64,000 nucleotides of DNA, taken from positions 186,001-250,000 of the forward strand of contig CAVSQS010000001.1 in the NCBI GenBank assembly GCA_963730165.1. The letters run 5' to 3'. Positions 54,806-61,560 of this stretch are shown here, piece by piece; position 1 is the stretch's first letter, and each line of letters begins with the position of its first letter. Under the pieces are notes generated by a model. That model was given only the letters and a program-made list of their open reading frames with translations. It was not told where the DNA came from and searched no databases. Origin of the DNA: DASSQJ01 sp963730165. Its GTDB lineage: Bacteria > Actinomycetota > Actinomycetes > Actinomycetales > Dermatophilaceae. Made by a program: the position numbers and the translations under genes.

Positions 54806-55183
54806 GTGAGCGAGAAGACCAAGCCCGAGATCGACTTCCCCGGCGAGGAGCCGCCGGTGGACCTCGTCATCGAGGACATCGAGGTGGGCGAGGGTGCCGA
54901 GGCCACTCCCGGGAGCACCGTCTCGGCGCACTACGTCGGCGTGGCGCACTCCAGTGGTGAGGAGTTCGACGCGTCGTGGAACCGCGGCGCACCCCTGGAC
55001 TTCCGGCTCGGAGTCGGCATGGTCATCGCCGGCTGGGACGAGGGAATCGCCGGGATGCGCGTCGGCGGCCGGCGACGGCTCACCATCCCGCCCCACAAGG
55101 CCTACGGCGACCGCGGCGCCCCGCCGGTCATCGGCCCGGGCGAGACACTGATCTTCGTCGTCGACCTCATGGGCGTTCGCTGA
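54806..55183 (+). CDS. FKBP-type peptidyl-prolyl cis-trans isomerase (cytoplasmic)
   Basis: Single-domain FKBP of 125 residues catalysing prolyl isomerisation in the cytoplasm. Landmarks are VSAHYVGVAHSSGEEFDASW near 41-60, GMVIAGWDEGIAGMRVGGRR near 70-89, LTIPPHKAYGDRG near 90-102, and LIFVVDLMGVR at the end. GAGAGGA (54794-54800) lies 5 nt before the GTG. It follows the two-domain FKBP lipoprotein by 22 bp, suggesting co-transcription of an extracytoplasmic and a cytoplasmic foldase. The last 17 bases overlap the convergent DUF3866 gene. Confidence 0.94.
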   Translation: MSEKTKPEIDFPGEEPPVDLVIEDIEVGEGAEATPGSTVSAHYVGVAHSSGEEFDASWNRGAPLDFRLGVGMVIAGWDEGIAGMRVGGRRRLTIPPHKAYGDRGAPPVIGPGETLIFVVDLMGVR

Positions 55184-56267
55184 GCGAGCCCGCGTGGGCT
55201 CCGGCGGCGGCCGCCGCGAGGAACGGCGCCGGGTCCTCCGCGACCCCTCGCGCCATCGTCGTCAACGGCACAGGGGCCTCGGCGAGTGCCTCGGCGAGGC
55301 CGTCGGCGGGGACCTCGACGACCGTCAGGACCGCGCGGGACTGCTCCACCAGCCCCTCGACCTGACGTCGCACGAGGGCGTCGAGGTCGGGGTCGGGCAG
55401 GGTCGTCACCGGCAGGTCGGCCGGGGTGAGCAGCGCGCGGCCGTAGGCCGTGCGGCTGTGGTGGCTGACGCCGTGGTGCCGCGGGCGGGGGTCGGCCCCT
55501 GACACGCGCAGCGTGGCGATGCCGCGTCCGCCGAGGACGTCGGCGGCGTGCAGGGCGTCGACGACCGCGACGCCCGAGTAGCCCCAACGGGTGCCGGTCC
55601 CGACGTTCCCCGGTCCCTGGACGACGACGGCGACGTCGGCGCCGACGACGTGCCGCGCGGCCAGCAGGCCGGTGTGGGTCGTGACGGCCTCGTGGTCGCC
55701 CCCGAAGGCCTGCCCGACCGTGAGGGTGGCTGCCAGCCAGCCGGCACCACGCAGGCCCGCGACGACCCGGGAGAACGCCGCCGGGAGCGCGCCGCCGTCG
55801 GTCATGACGTAGGCGACGACGGCGCCGGGCCGGCGCAGTCGGATGCCGGCGATGACCGCCGGGAGCGCGCTGTGCAGGTCCGCGACGACGACGGGCATGC
55901 CGCCGAGGTCGTCCGCGTCGGCGACCGCGGCGTGGTGGGGGCTGTCCTGCTCGTCGACGGCCAGGAGCATCTGCTGCAGTGGGGTGTAGCGCGCCTTGAC
56001 GATGTGCCCGGCACCGGGCTCCGGGTCGGGAGGGACGACGTCGGTGCGGGCGACGACGAAGGCGAGGCCGCCCGTCCCGAGCCCGCGCAGCAGCGCCGAG
56101 GCGTTGAGCAGGACGCGCTCCCCGACCCCCGGCGCCCCGGTGACCGCGGTGTACGCCAGCGCCCGGACGGTGGCATCCTCCCGGCCCTCGAGACGCACCT
56201 CGACCTCCACCGCGCCGGTCCACGCTCGGACCTCGCGCACGACCGTCCCCGCTCGCCACTGCATCAC
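55167..56267 (-). CDS. DUF3866 family protein
   Basis: Protein of 366 residues of the DUF3866 family, found in actinobacteria and firmicutes; function unknown. Landmarks are LQQMLLAVDEQDSPHH near 98-113, VVADLHSALPAVIAGIRLRR near 127-146, VVVQGPGNVGTGTRWGYSGV near 216-235, and the histidine-rich RPRHHGVSHHSRTAYGRAL near 262-280, which could bind metal. Soluble. The start is the GTG at 56267, adjacent to an ATG, because a minus-strand TACGCT (56275-56280) lies 7 nt from it. It is divergent from pafB. Confidence 0.85.
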   Translation of the reverse strand: MMQWRAGTVVREVRAWTGAVEVEVRLEGREDATVRALAYTAVTGAPGVGERVLLNASALLRGLGTGGLAFVVARTDVVPPDPEPGAGHIVKARYTPLQQMLLAVDEQDSPHHAAVADADDLGGMPVVVADLHSALPAVIAGIRLRRPGAVVAYVMTDGGALPAAFSRVVAGLRGAGWLAATLTVGQAFGGDHEAVTTHTGLLAARHVVGADVAVVVQGPGNVGTGTRWGYSGVAVVDALHAADVLGGRGIATLRVSGADPRPRHHGVSHHSRTAYGRALLTPADLPVTTLPDPDLDALVRRQVEGLVEQSRAVLTVVEVPADGLAEALAEAPVPLTTMARGVAEDPAPFLAAAAAGAHAGSLSERP

Positions 56268-56274
56268 GGCGGGC

Positions 56275-56295
56275 AGCGTAGCCGTCGGGTAGCGT
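56275..56295. promoter_or_regulatory. Divergent leaderless promoters, DUF3866 gene / pafB
   Basis: Minus strand: TACGCT at 56275-56280, 7 nt from GTG 56267. Plus strand: TAGCGT at 56290-56295, 7 nt from GTG 56303. Confidence 0.55.
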
Positions 56296-56302
56296 CTGGC
56301 GG

Positions 56303-57316
56303 GTGAGCAGCGACCCCGGCCCGCGCCCGCCGTCGGCCGCCCAGGTCAAGACCGAGCGCCTGCTCAACCTCGTCCTCGTACTGCTCTACACACGGCGTCC
56401 GCTCGCGAAGGCCCAGATCCGTCAGCTGGTGCCGCAGTACGGTCAGTCCGCGAGCACCGAGGCCTTCGAGCGGATGTTCGAGCGCGACAAGGACGAGCTG
56501 CGCGAGCTGGGCATCCCTCTCGTCACCGAGGACATCGACGCAGCCTGGGACGACGAGCCCGGCTACCGCATCCACCAGCGTGACTACGCCCTCCCCGACC
56601 TGCACTTCGAGCCCGACGAGCTCGCCGTCCTCGGACTCGCCAGCCGCACCTGGGCCCAGGCGTCTCTCGCAGGCCCGGCCGCCGAGGCGCTGCGCAAGCT
56701 GCGCGCCGCCGGCGTGGAGCGCGACGAGGGCGCCCTCATCGGCATCGAGCCCCGGCTGCGCACCACCGAGCCCGCGTTCGACGCCGTCAAGGACGCCGTG
56801 GTGCGCCGGGTGCCGGTGACGTTCCCGTACCGGCGCCCCGAGGACCTCGAGACCACCGAGCGGCACGTCGAGCCGTGGTCACTGGTGTCGTGGCGGGGAC
56901 GCTGGTACCTCAACGCCTTCGACACCGACCGGGGTGCGCCGCGCGTGTTCCGCCTCTCGCGCGTGTGCGGCCCCGTGCGCACGGCGGGCCGGGCCGGGTC
57001 CGTCGAGGTGCCTGACGACCACGAGCCGCGGCTCATGGTCGAACGGGCCGACCCGCCGCCGACCCAGCCGAGCCCCGCCGTGATCCGGGTACGGTCCGGC
57101 ACGGGACACGCGCTGCGGCGCCGCGCCCGCACGGTGGGCGAGGTCGACGGGGCGTGGTCCCTGCTCGACCTCGACTACCGCGACCTCGACGGGTTCGCCG
57201 AGGAGCTCGCCGGCTACGGCCCCGACGTCGTCGTGGAGCAGCCGGGGGAGCTCGCCGACCGCGTCCTCGAGCGCCTCCGGGCCGCCGTGGCGGCGCACGG
57301 GGGAGGGGCGGGCTGA
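56303..57316 (+). CDS. pafB: WYL-domain transcriptional regulator PafB
   Basis: Protein of 337 residues with an N-terminal winged helix (about 15-80; TERLLNLVLVLLYTRRPL) and a WYL domain (about 150-330; PWSLVSWRGRWYLNAFD contains the WYL-type core). With PafC it forms the heterodimer that activates DNA-damage genes independently of LexA in mycobacteria; that role is family knowledge. GTG start 7 nt after TAGCGT. Its stop overlaps the pafC start (TGATG), ensuring equal expression. It does not regulate pupylation itself despite the name. Confidence 0.94.
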   Translation: MSSDPGPRPPSAAQVKTERLLNLVLVLLYTRRPLAKAQIRQLVPQYGQSASTEAFERMFERDKDELRELGIPLVTEDIDAAWDDEPGYRIHQRDYALPDLHFEPDELAVLGLASRTWAQASLAGPAAEALRKLRAAGVERDEGALIGIEPRLRTTEPAFDAVKDAVVRRVPVTFPYRRPEDLETTERHVEPWSLVSWRGRWYLNAFDTDRGAPRVFRLSRVCGPVRTAGRAGSVEVPDDHEPRLMVERADPPPTQPSPAVIRVRSGTGHALRRRARTVGEVDGAWSLLDLDYRDLDGFAEELAGYGPDVVVEQPGELADRVLERLRAAVAAHGGGAG

Positions 57317-58305
57317 TGGCCGGCTTCACGAGCGAGACCGCGACCGCCCGGCTGGCCCGTCTGCTCACGATGGTCCCCTGGCTCGTCAACCGCCAGGGCA
57401 TCGACCTCCAACGGGCGGCCGCGGACCTCGGGGTCAGCGTCGACCAGCTCGAGGCAGACCTCAGGCTGCTCTTCCTCTGCGGGTACGGGCAGATGCCCGA
57501 TGAGCTCATCGAGGCCGACTGGGAGGAGGGCCGGGTCTTCGTCGGGAACGCGGACACCATCGCGCGCCCGCTGCGCCTGGGCGTCGACGAGGCCGTGACC
57601 CTCATCGTCGGCCTGAGAGCCCTCCGCGAGGTGCCGGGGCTCGACGAGCGGGATGCGGTCGACCGAGCCCTGGCCAAGCTCGAGGCCGCCGCGGGGGAGG
57701 CGGCGGTGCCCGCCGACCGGGTCCGCGCCCAGATGGCCGACGGTGCGTCGGCCGAGCTGCTCGCCGCCGCCCGACGCGCCATCGCCGACCGACGGAGGCT
57801 CCACCTGCGCTATCTGGTCCCGGCCCGCGACGAGGCCACCGAGCGTGACGTCGACCCGATGCGCGTCGTCGGGATCGACGGGCGCTGGTACCTCGAGGGT
57901 TGGTGCCACCGGGCCGAGGACACCAGGCTGTTCCGGATGGACCGCGTGGAGGAGCTGACCGTCCTCGACGTCGACGGCACCCCGCCGCCGCAGGCCCGCG
58001 AGCGCGACCTCTCCGAGGGGACCTTCCGGCCAGCGCCCGACGACCTCGTCGTCGCGGTGCGACTGCTCCCCGACGCGGCCTGGGTCGCCGACTACTACCC
58101 CGTGGAGTCCTCGGAGCCGGTCGCCGCCGCGCACGGCGGTGGTCAGCTCGTCCGCCTGCGGACGGCCGACACCGCCTGGCTGCGGCGGCTGATGTGGAGG
58201 CTCGGCGGCCGGGCCTGGGTGGTCGAGCCGGCCGACCTGGCCGCCGAGGTCCGTGCCGGTGCGGCGGCCGCCCTGGGTGCCTATCCCGACGGGTCGGGTG
58301 CCTGA
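57316..58305 (+). CDS. pafC: WYL-domain transcriptional regulator PafC
   Basis: Partner of PafB, 329 residues. Winged-helix-like N-terminus (TARLARLLTMVPWLVNRQGI near 9-28, ADLGVSVDQLEADLRLLFLC), WYL domain from about 150 with VVGIDGRWYLEGWCHRAEDT near 182-201 carrying the W-Y-L triad, and the WCX extension to the end (ADTAWLRRLMWRLGG). It starts one base inside the pafB stop. The gene after it begins 8 bp before its own stop, so at least three genes are coupled. Confidence 0.94.
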   Translation: MAGFTSETATARLARLLTMVPWLVNRQGIDLQRAAADLGVSVDQLEADLRLLFLCGYGQMPDELIEADWEEGRVFVGNADTIARPLRLGVDEAVTLIVGLRALREVPGLDERDAVDRALAKLEAAAGEAAVPADRVRAQMADGASAELLAAARRAIADRRRLHLRYLVPARDEATERDVDPMRVVGIDGRWYLEGWCHRAEDTRLFRMDRVEELTVLDVDGTPPPQARERDLSEGTFRPAPDDLVVAVRLLPDAAWVADYYPVESSEPVAAAHGGGQLVRLRTADTAWLRRLMWRLGGRAWVVEPADLAAEVRAGAAAALGAYPDGSGA

Positions 58306-58621
58306 CGTGCTCCCCTGGTGGGGCTGGGTGCTGCTCTGGGCGGTGCTCGTCGGCGGCGGCGCCGCGTGGGTCGCGGTCCTCGCCCGGCGGACGTGGCGCA
58401 GCGCCCGGGCGCTGGCCGAGGAGGTCGGGCGGGCGGGTGACCTCGTCGCCGAGCTCGAGGCGCGCGCGGACGATCTGCGGGTGGACGTCGAGGGGCCCAC
58501 GGCGGTCACGCAGGATCCTCACAGGTTGCGCCGGGAGTATGGCGCCCGACGTGCGCAGTCCGCGGCCGCACGACAGGCTCGCCGAGCCGACCGCCGACCG
58601 CCGTGGGCGCGCGTAGACTGA
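58298..58621 (+). CDS. Small single-helix membrane protein between pafC and tatA
   Basis: Protein of 107 residues, or 104 if the GTG at 58307 is used. One transmembrane helix near residues 7-29 (WWGWVLLWAVLVGGGAAWVAV) in an N-out topology, then a coiled-coil-like segment (SARALAEEVGRAGDLVAELEARA) and a very basic tail rich in Arg and Ala. No known motif. Translationally coupled to pafC. A small gene at this place, between pafC and tatA, occurs in related genomes as far as I recall. The TAGACT promoter of tatA lies inside its last codons. Confidence 0.7.
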   Translation: MPDVLPWWGWVLLWAVLVGGGAAWVAVLARRTWRSARALAEEVGRAGDLVAELEARADDLRVDVEGPTAVTQDPHRLRREYGARRAQSAAARQARRADRRPPWARVD

Positions 58622-58644
58622 CACGGACCCCGACCGCGGAAGGG
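58614..58644 (+). promoter_or_regulatory. tatA: Promoter and ribosome-binding site of tatA
   Basis: TAGACT at 58614-58619, leader of about 30 nt, GGAAGGG at 58638-58644, ATG at 58657. Confidence 0.5.
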
Positions 58645-58656
58645 CGGTAGAACGCA

Positions 58657-58962
58657 ATGCTCCGGAACTTCGGCCCCACCGAGATCATCATCATCGCGGT
58701 ACTCATCATCGTGATCTTCGGCTGGAAGCGGCTCCCCGATGCCGCGCGCAGCCTCGGCCGCTCCGCCCGCGTCTTCAAGTCCGAGGTCGACGAGATGAAG
58801 AAGGAGAACGAGGCGAACAAGTCGACCGCCGCGTCCGAGACCGTGCGGGGCGAGCCGATCACCCAGGACCGCTCCACCGAGGACGTCGTCGCCCGTGACA
58901 CGACCGGCGAGCACGCTCGCGAGAGCGCCCCCCGCCCGGACTCCTCGGGCCAGGCATCCTGA
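58657..58962 (+). CDS. tatA: Sec-independent translocase subunit TatA
   Basis: Pore-forming subunit of 101 residues of the twin-arginine system exporting folded proteins. One transmembrane helix at about 8-22 (EIIIIAVLIIVIFGW) with a preceding polar residue, the conserved FGWKRLPDAARSLG hinge and amphipathic helix at about 20-40, and a long charged, disordered tail. The Phe-Gly hinge fits TatA. It lies 40 bp upstream of tatC; no tatB is here, consistent with separate location in actinobacteria. Confidence 0.95.
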   Translation: MLRNFGPTEIIIIAVLIIVIFGWKRLPDAARSLGRSARVFKSEVDEMKKENEANKSTAASETVRGEPITQDRSTEDVVARDTTGEHARESAPRPDSSGQAS

Positions 58963-59002
58963 CCCGCTGCTGACCCCCACCTGACCCTTCCGACGCCCGT
59001 CC

Positions 59003-59815
59003 ATGGCCCGCCTGCGCCGACGCCCTCGTGACCCCGAGGGCCGGATGACGCTGGCCGAGCACTTTCGGGAGTTCCGGCGGAGGCTCTTCGTCTCCGCCCT
59101 GGCCGTCGTCGCGGCCTCCATCGTCGCGGGCATCTTCTACGACCAGATCTTCTCCGCGCTGACCGCCCCGTTCTACGCGTACGCGAAGTCCAGTCCGGGT
59201 GTCACGGCGAGCATCAACTTCGCGGAGGCCACCTCGGCGTTCTCGAACCTCATCAGCCTGTCGATCTTCATCGGCGTCATCGTCTCGAGCCCCGTGTGGC
59301 TCTACCAGCTGTGGGCCTTCATCGTCCCGGGGCTGACGCCGAAGGAGAAGAAGGTCTCGCTGCTGTTCATCGGCTCGACCATCCCGCTCTTCCTGCTCGG
59401 GTGCTGGCTCGGCTACACGATTCTGCCGCAGTCCCTCAGCATCCTCTACGGGCTCAGCCCGGAGGGGACCTCGAACATCCAGCAGGCCTCGCAGTACTTC
59501 GCCTTCGTCACCCGGTTCATCCTCGTCTTCGGGCTCGGCTTCCTCTTCCCCGTCTTCCTCGTCGGCCTCAACCTCATCGGGGCCATGCCGGCGGCCCGGC
59601 TGATCAAGGGCTGGCGGGTGGCCGTCGTCCTCATCTTCGTCTTCGCCGCGGTCGCGACGCCCACCGCCGATCCGTTCACGATGTTCGTCTTCGCGCTCCC
59701 GCTCGTCGCGCTCTATTTCGGCGCCTACTTCGTGTGCCGGTGGCTCGACAAACGGCGGCAGGCGAACCGTCCCGACTGGCTCGACGTCGAGGACACCGAG
59801 GCATCCTCGCTCTGA
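59003..59815 (+). CDS. tatC: Sec-independent translocase subunit TatC
   Basis: Receptor subunit of 270 residues with six transmembrane helices that binds twin-arginine signal peptides. Landmarks are MTLAEHFREFRRRLF at 15-29 (signal-peptide binding loop with Glu and Arg), SPVWLYQLWAFIVPGLTPKE near 97-116, FVTRFILVFGLGFLFPVF near 168-185, and VFAAVATPTADPFTMFVFAL near 213-232. The C-terminus is charged and cytoplasmic. Length is normal. No twin-arginine substrate gene is adjacent. Confidence 0.96.
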   Translation: MARLRRRPRDPEGRMTLAEHFREFRRRLFVSALAVVAASIVAGIFYDQIFSALTAPFYAYAKSSPGVTASINFAEATSAFSNLISLSIFIGVIVSSPVWLYQLWAFIVPGLTPKEKKVSLLFIGSTIPLFLLGCWLGYTILPQSLSILYGLSPEGTSNIQQASQYFAFVTRFILVFGLGFLFPVFLVGLNLIGAMPAARLIKGWRVAVVLIFVFAAVATPTADPFTMFVFALPLVALYFGAYFVCRWLDKRRQANRPDWLDVEDTEASSL

Positions 59816-59835
59816 GCGCCAGTTTCCTCGCTCTG
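59804..59835. repeat. 11-bp direct repeat flanking the tatC stop
   Basis: TCCTCGCTCTG occurs at 59804-59814 and again at 59825-59835. The second copy borders the region with the decayed FN3 fragment and could mark an old insertion or deletion junction. Confidence 0.5.
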
Positions 59836-59929
59836 TGCCTGAGGTCAGAGTGTGTCCCGGACTCACGAACGGCTCTCCGCCCGTCGCGGCGCTCGTGCTC
59901 AGCGGATACCCCCTGGCCGTATCGGTCTG

Positions 59930-60091
59930 GAGCCGACGGGCTGGGTGTGGTCAACCTCACGGTCGGCGCGAACACGACGACGGCGACCCAGTCGGTGTCC
60001 CGCGGGAAGACGTACTACTACCGGGTGCTCGCCTTCCAACGACGCCCGGCAGTCGGCGTGGTCCGCGACAGCATCCGTCACCACACCGTGA
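59930..60091 (+). pseudogene. Decayed fibronectin type III domain fragment
   Basis: Not a functional gene. One frame reads VGANTTTATQSVSRGKTYYY and then RVLAF, a typical FN3 strand pattern ending in YYYRVLAF. It then goes wrong at 60036-60037, where an extra C shifts the frame. The next frame continues as NDARQSAWSATASVTTP and stops at 60089-60091, exactly the expected end of an FN3 domain. Upstream there is no start codon or further domain, so this is the 3' stump of a lost gene, probably for an extracellular multi-domain protein. The rest of the 419-bp gap (59816-60234) contains only the hairpin and promoter listed separately. Confidence 0.75.
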
Positions 60092-60132
60092 CCCGGTAGC
60101 GCGACCTCCGGCGCCGGCCCCGACCCTGCCCA

Positions 60133-60164
60133 GGCTCCACCCCCACCCTGCCGGGGGTGGAGCC
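60133..60164. terminator. Hairpin terminator downstream of the FN3 fragment
   Basis: Perfect 12-bp stem GGCTCCACCCCC / GGGGGTGGAGCC with an 8-nt loop. No U-tract. It may be the original terminator of the lost FN3 gene, retained and now closing the tatA-tatC unit. Confidence 0.7.
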
Positions 60165-60198
60165 GCGGGGTGCGTACGCCCCGACCTGCGACAAGGGA

Positions 60199-60228
60199 CT
60201 GACAGATGAAGTCCGTCTCACCTATGCT
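60199..60228 (+). promoter_or_regulatory. Full promoter of winged-helix regulator gene
   Basis: -35 CTGACA at 60199-60204 and -10 TATGCT at 60223-60228 with 18-bp spacing; the -10 ends 6 nt before GTG 60235. This is the closest match to a complete sigma-A promoter seen in the window. Confidence 0.65.
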
Positions 60229-60234
60229 TCCCGT

Positions 60235-60618
60235 GTGAAACGGGACGGGTGGACGTTTCTCACCAACCACGGGCACGTGCTGGTCTGCCTCGCGGACGAT
60301 CCCGAGGTGCTCCTGCGCGACGTCGCGCTGAGCATCGGCATCACCGAGCGAGCGGTCCAGCAGATCGTCGCCGACCTGGAGCGCGCGGGCGTCATCGTCC
60401 GGATGCGGGTCGGGCGCCGCAACCGCTACCTCGTCCGCCGCGAGGAGCGGTTCCGCCACCCGCTGGAGTCGGGCGTTACGATCGGGGACTTCGTCGACCT
60501 CGTCCACGAGGGCCGGCTCCGCCGGCTGCGGGTGGTGGGCGAGACCACGTCCCCGCGACGGGGCTCGACACCCGGGCAGTCCGACGAGGACGGGACCCTC
60601 TCGATTCGTGACGCCTGA
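60235..60618 (+). CDS. Small winged-helix transcriptional regulator
   Basis: DNA-binding protein of 127 residues. A helix-turn-helix is evident: VLLRDVALSIGITERAVQQI near 25-44 followed by VADLERAGVIVRMRVGRRNR, the recognition helix and beta wing. It resembles MarR-type single-domain regulators; no ligand-binding or dimerisation domain is obvious beyond a polar C-terminal third. It has its own strong promoter and is the first gene after the FN3 fragment. Target unknown; autoregulation or control of the downstream lipid kinase gene is possible. Confidence 0.85.
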   Translation: MKRDGWTFLTNHGHVLVCLADDPEVLLRDVALSIGITERAVQQIVADLERAGVIVRMRVGRRNRYLVRREERFRHPLESGVTIGDFVDLVHEGRLRRLRVVGETTSPRRGSTPGQSDEDGTLSIRDA

Positions 60619-60635
60619 GTGTGCCGGCCCGGCGC

Positions 60636-60641
60636 TAGCCT
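60636..60641 (+). promoter_or_regulatory. -10 box, leaderless, diacylglycerol kinase-like gene
   Basis: TAGCCT ending 7 nt before ATG 60649. Confidence 0.5.
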
Positions 60642-60648
60642 TCTCGCC

Positions 60649-61539
60649 ATGGCGACGCGGCTCGGGCTCATCGTCAACCCGACGTCCGGCAAGAACACCG
60701 GGGCCCTGATCGGCACGGAGGCGTTGACGCTGCTTCGCGCCGCCGGCGCCGAGATCGTCGACCTCAGCGCCGCCGATGCCCGTGGGGCCACCGAGAAGGG
60801 CCGGGCCGCGATCGCCGAGGGTGTGGTCGACGCGGTGGTCGTGGCGGGCGGCGACGGGATGGTCCACCTGGGCGCCAATCTCTGCGCGGGCACCGGCGTG
60901 CCGCTCGGGATCGTCGCCGCGGGGACGGGCAACGACATCGCGCGCGAGCTCGGGCTTCCGGTGCGCGACGCCGCGAAGGCGGTCGAGCGCATCCTCGGGG
61001 GCCGCACACGCACCGTCGACGCCGCCCGTCACGTGCTCGCGTCGGGGGAGGAGCGGTGGTTCGTCGGCGTCCTCGCCGCCGGGTTCGACGCCGTCGTCAA
61101 CGAGCGGGCGAACCAGTGGCACTGGCCGAAGGGGCCGATGCGGTACAACCTGGCCATCCTGCGCGAGCTGCCCGTCTTCCGCCCGATCCCGTACGTCCTG
61201 CACCTCGACGGCGAGCCCCGAGCGCTCGAGGCGATGCTCGTCGCCGTCGGCAACGGCCCCGCGTACGGCGGGGGGATGCGGGTCACCCCGGGGGCGGTGT
61301 TCGACGACGGCCTGCTCGACGTCCTCGTGCTGCACCGTCTGCCGATGCACGAGTTCCTGCGGGTCTTCCCCAAGGTGTTCAGCGGGGCGCACGTCGGCCA
61401 CCCGGCCGTCGAGATCCTGCAGGCGCGCACGGTGACGCTCGAGGCCACGGGGATCGTGTCGTACGCGGACGGCGAGCGGTTCGCGCCCCTGCCCCTGACG
61501 CTGGAGGCCGTACCCGGCGCCCTCGCCGTCCTGGCCTGA
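60649..61539 (+). CDS. Diacylglycerol/lipid kinase family protein
   Basis: Lipid kinase of 296 residues of the DgkB/YegS type. N-terminal LIVNPTSGKNTG near 7-18 is the phosphate-binding entrance, GGDGMVHLGANL near 67-78 is the catalytic nucleotide motif (GGDGT in most members, here GGDGM), and AAGTGNDIARELGLP near 91-105 follows. The C-terminal beta-sandwich runs from about 140 (GNGPAYGGGMRVTPGAVFDDG). Function is phosphorylation of diacylglycerol or a related lipid at the membrane. Leaderless ATG after TAGCCT. Located immediately upstream of helY. Confidence 0.92.
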   Translation: MATRLGLIVNPTSGKNTGALIGTEALTLLRAAGAEIVDLSAADARGATEKGRAAIAEGVVDAVVVAGGDGMVHLGANLCAGTGVPLGIVAAGTGNDIARELGLPVRDAAKAVERILGGRTRTVDAARHVLASGEERWFVGVLAAGFDAVVNERANQWHWPKGPMRYNLAILRELPVFRPIPYVLHLDGEPRALEAMLVAVGNGPAYGGGMRVTPGAVFDDGLLDVLVLHRLPMHEFLRVFPKVFSGAHVGHPAVEILQARTVTLEATGIVSYADGERFAPLPLTLEAVPGALAVLA

Positions 61540-61548
61540 GCGCTGACG

Positions 61549-61554
61549 TAGCCT
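61549..61554 (+). promoter_or_regulatory. helY: -10 box, leaderless, helY
   Basis: TAGCCT ending 6 nt before ATG 61561. Confidence 0.5.
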
Positions 61555-61560
61555 GACCCC

